A stretch of 64,000 nucleotides of DNA, from contig BDIU01000056.1 of NCBI GenBank assembly GCA_002118135.1, positions 124,001-188,000 of the forward strand. Reading direction: 5' to 3'. Below the pieces are notes generated by a model. The model ran no database searches. It was not told the DNA's origin and saw only the letters and a list, made by a program, of their open reading frames with translations. Positions 36,501-48,088 of the stretch are shown one piece after another; position 1 is the first letter of the stretch, and every line of letters starts with the position of its first letter. The position numbers were made by a program, and so were the translations under genes. The DNA comes from Trebouxia sp. TZW2008 (Eukaryota > Chlorophyta > Trebouxiophyceae > Trebouxiales > Trebouxiaceae).

Positions 36501-39500
36501 CATGCAATGGCTGGACGCCTATGCGGTCTCGATGTGCAGTGTAAACTGTATAGCAGCGGCAGAAGCATGCAGCTATGATGCCGTTCAAAGACTGGCATTG
36601 CATATATTGGAGCACCGTTCTGAGACAGCAAGTCCTGCATGAACAATCACCAGATCAGCTTATGTAAGAGAACTGGCTGACTTGCCTGCTTTCTGACGCG
36701 CCAGTACTTCCTTCTGCCTGTCAGTCATGACGCCTGCGCATGGGCGCTTGACTGCTGATGGAATCTTGACATACTCAGTCTGTGACTCGTCAAAGGGTGA
36801 CTTCATATGCCTAGCACGCTTCTTGGATGACAGAAAACCTGCATAACAGCTGCCACATTGGAGAGAGAGAGAGTGTAATTTTATATGCTTTATCCAGCCA
36901 ACAAGGGAGTGGAAACCCAGGGAGTGATTACGCCCTATGTATGTTGATTGCAGTGCTTCACTCTGCATCATGTCTCTTGAGCTGGTGAGCATCTGCATGC
37001 TTCTTTGGCTAGCACTGCATGCAAGTGCGTGACATGCACCTTGCCTTGCAAACAGAGCATCTGCATGTCATTTGGCAGCACTGCATGTCATGTAAGTTGC
37101 CTTACGAACAGCACCTTGGGGTAGAGGCTCAGGCATCAAACAGCAGTAGTGCCTCTCAGGTGATACGCGTGAAAAGTACAAGAAACCACGCCCAAGCAGT
37201 GCGTGTGTATGTGAAGCAACAATACGCAGCAGGGGACAGGAATCAGTGCACACCGATAGGCCTACAGCAGCCATGACACATGTGATGAGATACCTTGTGC
37301 TTCAAGAGCTGCAGCTGCTGCACGTCCTTGCTGCTCTGTTTGACGGACGCCTGACGGAGTGGTTGCTCCAGCTGTGCCTGCCTGTAGTGCGGCCTGGCTT
37401 ACGCTAGGGCCAGTGACAGCTGCATGGTTCTGCTGCAGCGCAGCAGCACCCTTTAACCTCCCAAAAGCCGCCAGGGGTACCTGCAATCACACATGGGCTG
37501 ACAGTCACCTGCTACCGTCTTGGGCCTTCAGCGTATGTGAAATAGAGCTGTAAAAGCGCTGTAGTGTGCTCAGGCATGCACATCGGATTGCCCCTACGCA
37601 TTCAAGCACTATACACGATATTGCCTTGTCTCTGAGACTACCTTGCATCAGTAGGGTCGTGCCTCCTGCCACCTTCTGCACACAAGTGGGGAAGCAGATA
37701 GCTTGAGTTGCATGCATTCATGGGTGCCATGTTTGCTGCATGACTCACTGCCTGCAGCAGATACTGTAGACAAGGCATGCTGCTATTTGTCTGTGAAGAT
37801 CTAGGACTTACTGGCTGCTGTAAGCCAGCCTTGTGGATGCATTTAGTTGAGGAAACAGCAATGTGTCCCTGTTGTAGCACAAACAGGCACACATGCAGCA
37901 AAGGCAGGCTGCACTATCTTCTCCTTATGCGGACACTTGACACAAGAGCATTCTTGGGGTATGGATCACGTGATTGCTCACTCTGCAATTTGACTGCAGT
38001 TGTACCTGAGCGCAAATGTCTTGATAACCAAACCACATGTCAAAAAGACAAATCACTGTTTTGTGGGATGTCACGACTCACCGGCTGCTGTGAGCTGGCC
38101 TTTGCCTGAAGGCTCTGCTGCGATCCCGCGTGAGCCAGGGCGTCTTCCACCAGCCCTACATCACAGCCCTTCAGGGCTGCTTGGATGCCACTGCTGCTCC
38201 AGAACTCCTCTGCTGCATCGTGGATTGCTGCAGACCTGTGCCTGAGCGCTGCTGCTATGGGCTGCAGTAGCAGGTTGGCAATGCAGCTCTGAGATAAGCC
38301 AGAGAAGGTTTGCACCTGGAGTGCTGCAAGCAGACTGGCCCAGGCTGTTTCAAGCAATGGCAGGAACTCTTTCTGGCTGCCTGCAGTGGAAATTCACTCA
38401 TTCATGGTATGTTTTGAGGTTGATGGGGCCACTTGGCAATGCAGCTCTGAGACAGGCCAGAGACGGCCTGCACCTAGAGCGCTGCAAGTAGACTGGCCCA
38501 TGCTCTTTCAAGAAAGGGCAGAATCTCTGCCTGACCCGCCTGTGTAGGTCAATAGTGTGAAAGCATTCCTTGGCTGCAGAGGCAGCATGTGGATGGCTTG
38601 AGGAATGATGCCCGCTGCTCGAGGGCAAGAGAACGGTGCTTCAATAGGCAGCAGCAGCAGCAGATGAGCAACTCTTGTGACCTCGAATACATTCACATAA
38701 GTCGGTTGCTGCTGCCAAGAGGCAATCTTTGAAGGAGATTGAAGACACAGGACACAAGCACACAAGCACCCAGATGCCAACATTGGAGCCACAGAGTGCT
38801 GATAGATGGAATTGTGCAATGCTCTTTGAAGAACAATGTCAAGGACGTACCAGTAATTTCAGATGGAAGCATCAAGCAGTTCTCAACAGCTGCTAGAGGC
38901 AGCTGCTGCTGCAGATCCAGAAGTGTGTCTGTCTGAGAGCACAGGCTCGGGATCACACGCAGCTGATTGCAAATAAGCTCCAATGCAGCTGGACAGCTTG
39001 GTGCCATCTTGGCCAAATTGCCCAACACTCTTCCTGAACAGCAGAGCACTGCAAATTCAGATGCATGGTATCAAGGACACATCAGTGAGTTCAAGTGCAA
39101 GCAAGAAGCAGTTTCCAACAGCTGCCAGAGGCAGCTGCTGCTGCAGATCCAGTAGTGTGTCTGTCTGAGAGCACAGGATGGGGACCACGCGCAGCTGGAT
39201 GCAGATTGGCTCCGATGCACTTGCTGGGCAGCTTGAAGCCAATTGGGCCAAAGGGCTCAGAGTCCTTCCTGAATTGCAAAGCGCAAGAAAGACATATGAG
39301 CTTGGTGCTACACTGTAGACAAGCAGCATGGCAAGGTGATTGTTGAGCCCTGCAAACGCTGTCAGGAGCAAAAGTGGCAGTACAGTCATCTGACCTTGAC
39401 GTGTAAATGTCAAAGTACCCAATTGACTAGTACTCAATGGCAGTCCGCATGTTGTTCATGCGCTGTCCTAATCAACAGTCACTCTGATGCCATGAAGCCT

Positions 39501-42500
39501 GTGAATGCAAAGAAAGCATGCCATGTTGCTCAGTGATGCAAGACGCACCAATCAGTTTGCAGGCCACTGACAAATCTTTGCTTAGTCTGACCGCGCGTCC
39601 TCCTGTTGGAAACAAAGTTGCAATCTACAGCAATCTGGCGCTAATGTGTCAGCACAAAGGGCGTTGTCATATACCATGTCCTCATTGTGCTGTCATGGAC
39701 AAGATCAATTCCAATGCCATGTATGCCGGTGGGCGCAAAGACAGCATGGCACGTAGGCACAGTGATGCAAGACTCACCATGCAGTTGGCAGGCCACTGAC
39801 AGATCATTGCTGGGTCTGGCTATGCTTCCTCCCCCTGATGCCCTGGCGGCTTGATGGGCCTTGGCACCGGTCTGTCTGTGTGACGTTGCCTGTGCCACAA
39901 TGCTACTGTTGAAAAATTCATTACCGCCAGTCACTCAGTGACGGCTGCTTGCACTTGCAGAAAGGCATGTGTGTCACAGTAGATTGTGTGAAGGATGAAA
40001 ACAACTGGAACGGATCGGCACCTGCTTAGGGTTGTTTTGACTGGTACAAAAGCGGCAGCAGATCACAGATTGGCGTAGGGCAAGCCTCACAGCAACTTGA
40101 TGCAGACATGCATAACATGGCAAGACCCATGCAGGCTGACATGTTGTTGCTTTGCTAACCTGATGAGTGATGGCAACAGTAACTGCTGCCAGCAGACAAG
40201 CCCACACAGGCAGCCCTCTCTCTTCTTTTGCCTGGTTGACGTCTGCACTGGGCTGCTCTTGTGTTGATGCTTTTGCGCGATGGATGCAGACACAAACATC
40301 AAGGCAAGGCCCATGCAGCCTGACATTTTGTTGCTGACCTGCTGAGAGACTGCAACAGCAACTGCTGCTAGCAAGCAAGCCCACGCGGGCAGCCCTCCCT
40401 TTTCTGACTGTCTCACAGCTAAACTGGGCTGCTTTTGTGTCAATGCTTTTGCGCAGTGGATGCAGACACAAACAACAAGGCAAAGCCCATGCAGCCTGAC
40501 ATGTTGCTGCTGACCTGCTGAGTGACTGCAACAGCAACTGCTGCTAGCAGACAAGTCCACACAGGCAGCCCTCCCTCGTCTTCTGACTTCTCAATGGCTG
40601 GACTGGGCTGCTTCTGTTTAAATGCTTCTGTACTATTGAGCAGATAGGCACGCAGCAAGTCTGTGCTGCCTGCCTTGAAAGCCCTCTTCCGTGAAGCCAC
40701 CTAAAGCCAAAATTGTATACATGCTGGTCAGCAAACCATCACCAGGCTGCTTTTTGCCTTTCAGCTGCACCGTAATCAACACCAGAGATATGTTCTTTGC
40801 CTGTTCTCCTGCCACTTAATATTAGGTACCATGTTCACATGCTTCCTTGCAGTTGCACAATCTTGTGTTGCGTTGCATAGCATTGCAGATGCATTTTGGC
40901 TGCAACAGACACAGAGTCAGGCCTTAGCTGCATGATATACCTCAATCAAAGCCTGGTACAATGAAGTCCATGCTTGGCCCCAGCCAATTGCCTGATGGTA
41001 GCTCGGCTGACACGGATCATTCTGCTGGATATCTGTGCTCTGCGTTGACAAGAACCAATGAATAGGGTATGCATGTGTATTGCTCACATGCATATAGCAA
41101 CACAGCGCATGCAATTGCTTCAGACAATGATGGGAAAACACTGCAATGACACTGAACTGGCTTTTACAAGACAGGAGTGGCTATGACATGTGTCTGCAAT
41201 CCAGTCAGGCTGCCAGATGAAGCTTGACTTGTGCACAATACACACTCAGCAGATTCTGCAAATCAACTCTGGAAGCAACATGAGAAAGTGCAATCTCGAC
41301 CTGCTTTAGCCATTCTGATGCCTGAGGCTCATCCTGTGCTTGAATATCAAGTAAGCTGCTGCCGCCTGCTGTTGTGTTTGCTTCTGCTGCCGTCAGTCTG
41401 CATCTGAGGTTGGGTTTTGCAGTGACCAATTCCAAGGGGTACTGCAACACTTGCACGCTGAAGGCAACTGCACTCATGGCAGCAGAGTCTGTATCGCCCA
41501 GCTCCTCACTAGCAGGCAGGGCTTTTGCCAAGCTGACTGCCAGCAGCGCCCACACGTTCAAATTTGTGCAGTGCCGCTGTGTGTGACTCGTTGCGGCTGA
41601 AAGGGAGACTGCTTGCCAGTGCTTCCAGTAGGCCTGTATCTGCCTGATTGGCTCTGAGTCCTGTTCTGCATTCATCACGAGCCTCAGCCTTGAGGTCACT
41701 GCAATCAAAGTCCATCACAGGATGTCTATTGGTTCCTTGCAACTGCAATCACAGTCCATTACATGATGTCATTTGGTCCCTTGCAACAACACTTCCAAGA
41801 ATTTGCTCAGCTCAAGCATCATCTTGAAGCAGGTGTGTAGCTCTGTAATACAATGTATGGTTTGACATGCATGGTGTACACAAGCCTTCGCCAAAGTTAA
41901 GCAAAGCGTCATGTCAGATGGCTGAAATCACCTGACCGCACAGCAGGAAGATGTCAAGTATTCAGTATGCTGAGGGCGCGTCAACACTTACATACAGTGT
42001 ACAGCTTTGATGTGTCAAGTGACTTGCGCACATCACTGCACAGCAGGCAGATTTCTGTGGAGTGGCGTTCTCCATGTGCAGCAACTTACCAGCAAGCTGT
42101 AGAAGGGCTTCAAGCTGTGGCTTAGCCAACGTCCAAGGCACCTTGCTAGGCAGGATGGCCAGTGCATACCACTCATTGAAAAGCAACTGTGGCCACGGCA
42201 TTGGTGCTGTGCAACCTGCAAATATTGCAGACATGAACAGTTCTCTCCATGACTGAGTTGGATTGACCGAGAAGATTAGATGGCACTTGTGCAGAGATGA
42301 CACACACACACACATGTTAACAAATTGAAGACCTTGTTGCGGTCAAGCACATGTCACTGCTCAGAGACGGACTGAGCCTGCTGCTGGTAAACTTATGCAC
42401 AGGCGCCAGGATGCCTGCGGTTCTGCATTCATCGTATGCTTTGCTCTTCTAACAGCTAACACAGACGCCATGAATAGTTTGTGGAACACGGAATCATGTG

Positions 42501-45500
42501 CAGGGTTGCAAATTTATTGTTCATCTGGACCTCGCGATATTTCATCAGGTTTTGAGACACGCGATCAGACTTACTGGCTGATCAAAGCATACAAACTTCT
42601 GTCTATGATGCTCTGTCTTTTGCGCAATTTCTCTCTTGCGCATCTCTGGTTGACTCTCACCTGATGTGGAGACAGTTGCCCTTGCATAGGCAGGGCAGCT
42701 ACTCATCAGCTCCATACAGCTTCCCATCACAGACTCAGCACAAGACAGCCAGCTTTGAACAGCCTTTTCAGAACCCCCTGCTTTGCATGCTGTGGAGATG
42801 ATGCTGCAGGTCTGTGGTAGGATTAGTCCCAAGCCAGCAGGAGATCCAGATTTGGTTGTCCAGATGGCTTCTTGAGGAAAGCCTTGGGACAGGCTTCCCG
42901 CTGATGTGTGGATGTGGTCACACAGTTTAGCAAAGAGCTGACTTGCCGTTGGCAACCTCTGCAGCAGAAATGTCACGGTGTCAGACTCAATTGCTTCTGT
43001 ACAGTGTATGTGGGTTGCTTTGCTTTGCTTTGCTTTCCTTTTCTGTCATTCTGTCTTGTTTTCTTCTCTTCTTTTCTCTTGCTGTTTTTTACGTCACTGT
43101 TATTTCTATGCTTTTTTGTCCTTTTCTCCTCTTCCTTTCCTTTTCTACTTTGGTTTGTGTTTCTCTCTTATGTGTACTGCCCACAGTACACGCCGCGACG
43201 TGTGTTTTGACGCAAATTTGAGCTTCTGTGGGTGTTAAGCAAAGTCAAGAGGCAGATGCAGCTCACCTGTGCCAGCAGTTGGGTGGGCTGTGTGCTATCC
43301 TCGGCAAGGGCTGTGCAAGCTTTCTGCAAATCGCCTGTCACGATGCCCATGCTGGCTGTAAGACGCTCCTGTACACCTGCCTGCTGCTGCTGCTGTTGTT
43401 GCTGCTGAGCGTCGCTGAAGGTAGCAGTGAGCACTTCAAGAAGAGCCATAAGCAGTGGCAGTTCCGCAATGTGTGACAGCCAATCAAGAGCCTGCAGATG
43501 CCAGAAAGATGAGTCAGCAACATCATCATCAGACCTGACTTGCACAGAGCACATCTAAGTGCATGACTCATCCTGACTTGCAAACTCAGCATGTTCAATA
43601 AAGGGTGGCTAAGCTGGATACACATTGCCTGCCTTGATTGAGAGGCGTGTTGTCAGCTTGATGAAAGCACGACTCAACAAAAGCCACTGACCATGCAGGC
43701 TGGTCTTGTAGAATGCAAATAGGGACGGGCAGGCAGTCAACATTATCCTGTTGTATTGTCTTGCATTCTGTCATCTGTGCTGTCATGTGTCATCTTGTCA
43801 TGTGTCATCTGAGCATGCAAGCGAGGCAAGCATTTCCAACAAATCAAAGCAGATGGGCAACACAGGCAGCAGTTGCTAGATACCTCTGACCACAAAGACT
43901 TGTCCAAGGTGTCAGAGGCGGTATGGGTAGGCAGGCTTGGTGGCTGTGGTGGCATTGTCAGCAGTATATGCATCACAGGGCTGACAAGGCCTTTGAGCAG
44001 GGCAGCTTTAGCTGCTGCGGAGGCTGGAGAGCCACTGGTCCTGCTTTGACATGCCAGCTGCACAAGGTGCTTCCAGGTTTCCAAGGCTGCCTGCAAAGAG
44101 GACCAATGTGGATAACAATACATGCAATGATTCCAGGTGAACAGGTGAACAATTTGAATGGCAAGCAGTATATGTATGACAGGGCTGATGAGGTCTTTGA
44201 GGAGGGCATCTTTTGCTGCTGCTGAAGCTGGCGAGCCACTGGTGCTGCTTTGGCATATTAGCTGCACCAAATGCTTCCAGGTCTCCAAGGCTGCCTGCAA
44301 GGACACAATACTGTGGGCAAGGTTGTCATTGTGATGCCCATTAGATGAATGGGTGGAGTACGTGAATGGGCTGAATGGCGGACAGCGTGTGCAAAATGGG
44401 GCTGACAAGGCCTTTGAGGAGGGCAACAGTGGCTGCTGCCAAGTCTGGGGAGCCAATGGTCCTGCTTTGGCATGCCAGCTGCGCCAAATGCTTCCAGGTT
44501 TCCAAGGCTGCTTGCAAAGCAAAACATCATGGGCTTTGCAATTTGCTGCATATGGCTGGGCTAAGGCAGAGTCCTCATTGCAGCAGTCTTGGTTACTGCA
44601 AAGGCTGCAGAGAGCCATTGGGTCTGGTGCCATATTCTAGCCCCAACAGGTGCTGCTACACTGCAAGGCTGCAATGCATAATTTGCCAACAAAGTGCCTT
44701 CACAGTGGTAAGGCGGCTTCTGCTAACACATCAAGCTGGTCAGTGCAAGCCCTTATGTCTGGTCTGTAGACCTCTGTCCCTGTGTCAAACTGGCATGTCA
44801 AATTCGTTGGATGTCCTTCACTTGCAATTTACATGTGTTTGCAGAGCACTGTAACCTTGTTGGCGACAAGACAGCTGCAATTCTGCAAAAGCTTCAGCTT
44901 GCTGCTGCAGCCTTTCCTGCCTTGGATGCATATGCAATGCTGGCCAGTTGTGTCCCAACAATCTAGGCTGCAATCAATTGCAATCAGGCAAGAGGTAACA
45001 GCAAGCTGTGCAAGTATGCTGGCCTTGCCTGATGCACAGCTGGGCGTTTGTCTGTCCTGAAGCAGTGCGTGACTGGGTTGAGGAGCAGCACGTGTCGCTT
45101 GCCAAGCTGTCCACAGCTGCTGAAGGCATCACAGAGGTGCTGCCAGGAAGCAAATGTGGTCACAGGCAGCCTGACGCTTCCAAGATATGTGAATGTCTTT
45201 TCCACTAGCTGCAGAGCACAGTATATTACATTCATTAGGTGTTGGGTACTTTCAATACTTGCAATCAAGACAGCTGGAGACAATCACTGACAATGGCTGA
45301 AGGCATCACACAGGTGCTGCCAGGCAGCAAAGGTAGTCACAGGCAGCCTCATGCTCCCCAGGCATGTGAATGTCTTCTCCACCAGCTGCAGAAGACAATT
45401 CGTGTGTTGTCAAGACTATGATACACATACAAAGCAAGTTTGCATATGCTCACGCTGACAGTCTTGACAGCCATGCTTCTGTACACAGGCCGCAGGCAAG

Positions 45501-48088
45501 CAAATCTAGCAGTTTCAGCTTCATTACAGAGTGCATAAGGCAGTGCCGGGTGAATGATGTTGACTCGCATGCACAACAATACAATGGTGCCAATGTGTTG
45601 ATACAGCGGTGTAGCCTGCCGCTTCTGCACTATACATTCAGCAAGCCCCACGCCCAATATCATGCAAGGGCTGTCAGTGCACACAGTGGCTATTCCCATG
45701 ACTTGGCAAATCATTTGGGTCTCCCATGCGAGAGTCGCAAAAGCATGCCTTTAGCATGGGTTGTCCAATTGGGGGATCCCTGATCAGGAAGGAGGGCCCC
45801 AGCAGCTCCACATAACAACCCCAGGCTTGCAGAGCAGCCACCGCCATGAGTATGGTTGTCTCTGCTGGCTGAGCTTTGACAGTCTTGCTGTCTGGGGTGC
45901 CTGCTGTTGCATGCGTGAGACAGATGTCAGATGCAGAGATGTGGTGCCACTGTTACACAAGGTCATGCTTTGCTGTACAGGTAGTGTAGTAACAGCTCCC
46001 ATGCAATGGAAAAAGTGGGTCATGAGGCTTGTGGCTGCAAGTTGTGCATGTTCAATGATCTGAACACAACGTGAGACAACATTGACAGGCGATATTGCAT
46101 GGCCAAAGCAGAGAATTGCATGACAGGCAACAGTCGCAGCTAATGCAGCATTACCAGAAGCACTCTTTGTGTTTGTACCCCAGCATGCCTTTGTCCAATC
46201 CCAGATGATCTTCAGCAGGCCATTAGTGTCAGCTGGCTGGGCAGCTGCCTTGCTGCCAGTCAAGTCTGCCAACAGCATTGTTGCAATAGGACCTTCACAT
46301 GGCCTACCACCAGGCTGAGACCAAGCCTGCTTGAAGGTCAACAAGGCCTCCTGACGCAGCTTGGCAAACGAATGCTTGCTGTCCACTTTCTGCATGACAG
46401 GCCATGCATGCAATCGGCTGATGCTCTAGTCGCCAAAGTGACAAGCGCGGTCTAACAAGAAAGAAAGACAAAACATGAAGCAAAAGACAAAATCTTTGGT
46501 GTTGGGCGGAATAACAGGAGCGCCTGACGCAAGCGGCAGCCCAGGAGTGCTTGCACTCATCTGCGTGTTTTGTTGAGCTATGCAGCGTGATCGAATCTTG
46601 CTTTGCTCATGGCTGAGCAATACAGCATCACAGCCAATGATATGTTGCTATAGGGTTTAGGGTTTAGGGTTTAGGGTTTAGGGGTTAGGGGTTAGGGTTT
46701 TAGGCATTGTAGCCAGCATGCCAAAGCTTCAGACAGAATGCAGATAAATCCAAAATCATGCGCTTGCATGCGCCAATCCAGCTGGATGACACCAGACATC
46801 ATGCATCAAGCGCAACACCCTTGGTGTAGTGGTGCCAACCCAAGGGTGTTGCGCTTGATGTAGGCGGAGCAGCACTGTTTGCTGCACAGCTTATTGGCTT
46901 TGTGCTATGCTATGTACTGCATGCTTGCATTTTCATTTACTTGCCAGGTCATATTCTGTGACCGGCTGAACCAGCAGGAGGCGCCACAAGTGTGGCAGCC
47001 ACAAGTGGGCAGTGTCCCTCAGGCCTTCTGCTATCTGATGAGACAGCCTGAGGATGCACTTCAGGCTGTAGTGTACACATTGCATTGACTCCCACTTGTT
47101 GCTTGTGACCAGTCCGAGTGCGACTGCTGACAGCAAGTCAGCAGCATGGCACTGAAGGACCTTGGAGCTAAAGCACTGGCGTGACAACAGCCAGTAAGTG
47201 ACTCTTGCCTCATCCTGCATTCAATCATTCATTTGTTCATCACAAATGTTTGCCAGGCAGGCTTTGAACCCCAGCAACTTGGTGCATACAGGCGCAACCA
47301 GCTGCCATGCAAGTCTGTCAGAAGCTGTTTTGGACCAACTAGACTGGACATTGTTTTGCATGACATCGCCCTTGCATGTCGTCCTTTACTTGGTCGGTCA
47401 TTCATTCAACATGCATAGTAAACAGGCTCAGCAAGCCCAGCTAGGTATGTACTGGAGCCAATGGATGTGCATGTGCATGTGCATGTGCATGTGCATGTCT
47501 TACCATTCTAAATGACAACCAGCACTGCTGCAACTGATGATGATCTGTGTTCAAGCCAACACTGAAGTGTGGTGACAAAGACGTTGAATGACAGGGAGGA
47601 GTGGTCACCTTTCTGGTGCTGTTGCATAGCACAGAAATTAGCGCTTGTAGCATCACAGACTGGACATCTGCAGGGGGATTGAAAGTGTCAGGCACGTCAG
47701 AGCAGCAATGAGTCTATTGCCATTGGAAGCCACACGTTGGATCTATACCATCGTTCATCTTGGTCATAAGTACCCTTTCAGCTGAGAGGTACCCTGCCAC
47801 TTGAAGTGCAGACAAAGCCCTGCATACTGTCAAGTCTCAGCTGGAAACCGATGCAGCGTTGGCTTGTGATACTCGAATGATAGCTTCAAAAGCTCACAGC
47901 TTGCTTGCGTGCTGTGACAGCTGTGACCGAAGCTCCCTGCCGACAGCCAGGACCTCGGCGGTCGTTAGGTCTTGTAAGTCATCTCCTATAGATTTTGACG
48001 CTTGCAAGCTGCTTAAGCACTTGTCGTATACAGCTTTGCGTTCCGCCGACTTGGCTTTAGTTATCGCAATGACATCCGCAGGCAGCAT
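30008..48088 (-). CDS. RIF1: RIF1-like HEAT-repeat protein
   Basis: Twenty-five exons, phases agree (2,759 aa): 47898-48088, 47774-47819, 47609-47713, 46945-47214, 45979-46389, 45749-45883, 45092-45208, 43884-44090, 43267-43491, 42661-42958, 42090-42215, 41246-41596, 40941-41032, 40515-40700, 39778-39889, 38851-39033, 38082-38380, 37294-37480, 36686-36838, 34301-36304, 33694-33861, 33245-33453, 31478-32911, 30440-31099 and 30008-30118. The first ~1,100 residues are helical repeats. Segments such as SLKCILRLSHQIAEGLRDTA followed by HLWLPHLWRLL, and ALRHRSAAIHDAAEEFW, match my memory of the Rif1 N-terminal domain. A later segment, EYVKIPSAVKR...TDRQKEVLARQ, resembles the conserved (T)xxQKEV element of RIF1. 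The rest is disordered and Gln/Ala/Pro-rich, with repeats of KKPGSDTPSADQ and a short C-terminal helix. RIF1 acts in replication timing, telomere and break repair control. PP1-docking RVxF/SILK motifs were not evident. Boundaries at 45749, 45883 and 45092 are uncertain. Confidence 0.62.
33694..33990 (-). repeat. Tandem duplication of RIF1-like exon 33694-33861, 127 bp offset
   Basis: An upstream copy at about 33910-33988 encodes ESPVTSGEQASVQPPLAKQAPV against ESPVKSGEQTSAQQPSAKQAPV in the working exon. Both have CAG acceptors. The upstream copy has no donor at the matching place and runs into a stop. Confidence 0.85.
35780..36240 (-). repeat. Coding repeats of about 19-20 residues in the RIF1-like tail
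   Basis: Within exon 34301-36304 the motif KKPGSDTPSADQHSASKAL and variants (KKPGNGILSTDQ, KKPGSDTLSADQ, KKPGSDTPSANKRP) recur at least six times, giving a Pro/Ser/Lys-rich disordered block. Confidence 0.85.
37800..38560 (-). repeat. Partial tandem copies flanking RIF1-like exon 38082-38380
   Basis: The first half of the exon recurs upstream at about 38440-38540 (WASLLAAL becomes WASLLAAL-stop, then GCRPSLACLRAAL in another frame). The last ~25 bp with its donor recur downstream near 37808-37832 (cttacagcagccagtaag, minus sense). Only the central copy is open. Confidence 0.65.
38851..39290 (-). repeat. Tandem duplication of RIF1-like exon 38851-39033, 235 bp offset
   Basis: The upstream copy (about 39085-39268) is nearly as long and equally open (shared block QTDTLLDLQQQLPLAAV). 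Its donor is G|ATGTGT instead of G|GTACGT. Only the second copy can be spliced in phase, but the two are still very similar, so the event is recent. Confidence 0.85.
39535..39889 (-). repeat. Tandem copy beside RIF1-like exon 39778-39889
   Basis: The bases around 39535-39605 (tgcaagacgcaccaatcagt and following) parallel 39767-39837 across the donor and the end of the exon. The downstream copy is no longer spliceable. Confidence 0.6.
40155..40700 (-). repeat. Three tandem copies of RIF1-like exon 40515-40700, 176-179 bp apart
   Basis: The conserved block GGLPVWTCLLAAVAVAVTQQ in the exon recurs downstream as KGGLPAWACLLAAVAVAVSQ and ERGLPVWACLLAAVTVAITH. The donor is CAG|GTCAGC in copies 1 and 2 and mutated to CAG|GTTAGC in copy 3. 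Confidence 0.88.
43884..44515 (-). repeat. Three tandem copies of RIF1-like exon 43884-44090, about 204 and 217 bp apart
   Basis: Blocks encoding AALETWKHLVQLACQSRTSG, AALETWKHLVQLICQSSTSG and ALETWKHLAQLACQSRTIG are at about 44000-44090, 44200-44294 and 44420-44511. The copy nearest the next exon has the intact donor. Confidence 0.88.
45092..45390 (-). repeat. Tandem duplication of RIF1-like exon 45092-45208, about 178 bp offset
   Basis: The upstream copy near 45295-45386 reads LVEKTFTCLGSMRLPVTTFAA and then a stop. The downstream copy LVEKTFTYLGSVRLPVTTFAS is open through its end. Both follow a CTGCAG acceptor. Confidence 0.88.
46650..46705. repeat. Interstitial telomere-type repeat (TTTAGGG)n
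   Basis: Four TTTAGGG units followed by GGGTTAGGG-type variants, in the intron between RIF1-like exons 46945-47214 and 45979-46389. The plus strand carries the G-rich sequence; the transcript carries CCCTAAA. Confidence 0.97.
46804..46860. repeat. Perfect 21-bp inverted repeat (hairpin), 15-nt loop
   Basis: Arms at 46804-46824 and 46840-46860 are exact reverse complements (arm begins CATCAAGCGCAACACC). It lies in the same intron as the telomere-type repeat, about 100 bp away. It could be a foldback element or a small-RNA hairpin; nothing in the sequence decides. Confidence 0.95.
47411..47463. repeat. Dispersed short repeat, partial copy C (inverted)
   Basis: The minus strand of this segment matches the second half of copies A and B (CTCCAGTACATACCTAGCTG then TTGCTGAGCCTGT). 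In an intron of the RIF1-like gene, next to a hexanucleotide run. Confidence 0.5.
47465..47498. repeat. (GTGCAT)n hexanucleotide microsatellite
   Basis: Five to six perfect GTGCAT units in an intron of the RIF1-like gene. Confidence 0.95.

Noticed and set aside
37650..37690. Possible short RIF1-like exon (KVAGGTTLLMQ) with AG and GT borders
   Set aside because: It would leave phase 1 before an exon that must start in phase 0; omitting it keeps the frame.
44850..44985. Plus-strand open stretch reading VGDKTAAILQKLQLAAAAFP and on to a stop, behind an AG, opposite the RIF1-like gene
   Set aside because: It looks protein-like but has no donor, no neighbouring exons on that strand, and lies in an intron full of decayed exon copies. 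Probably chance.
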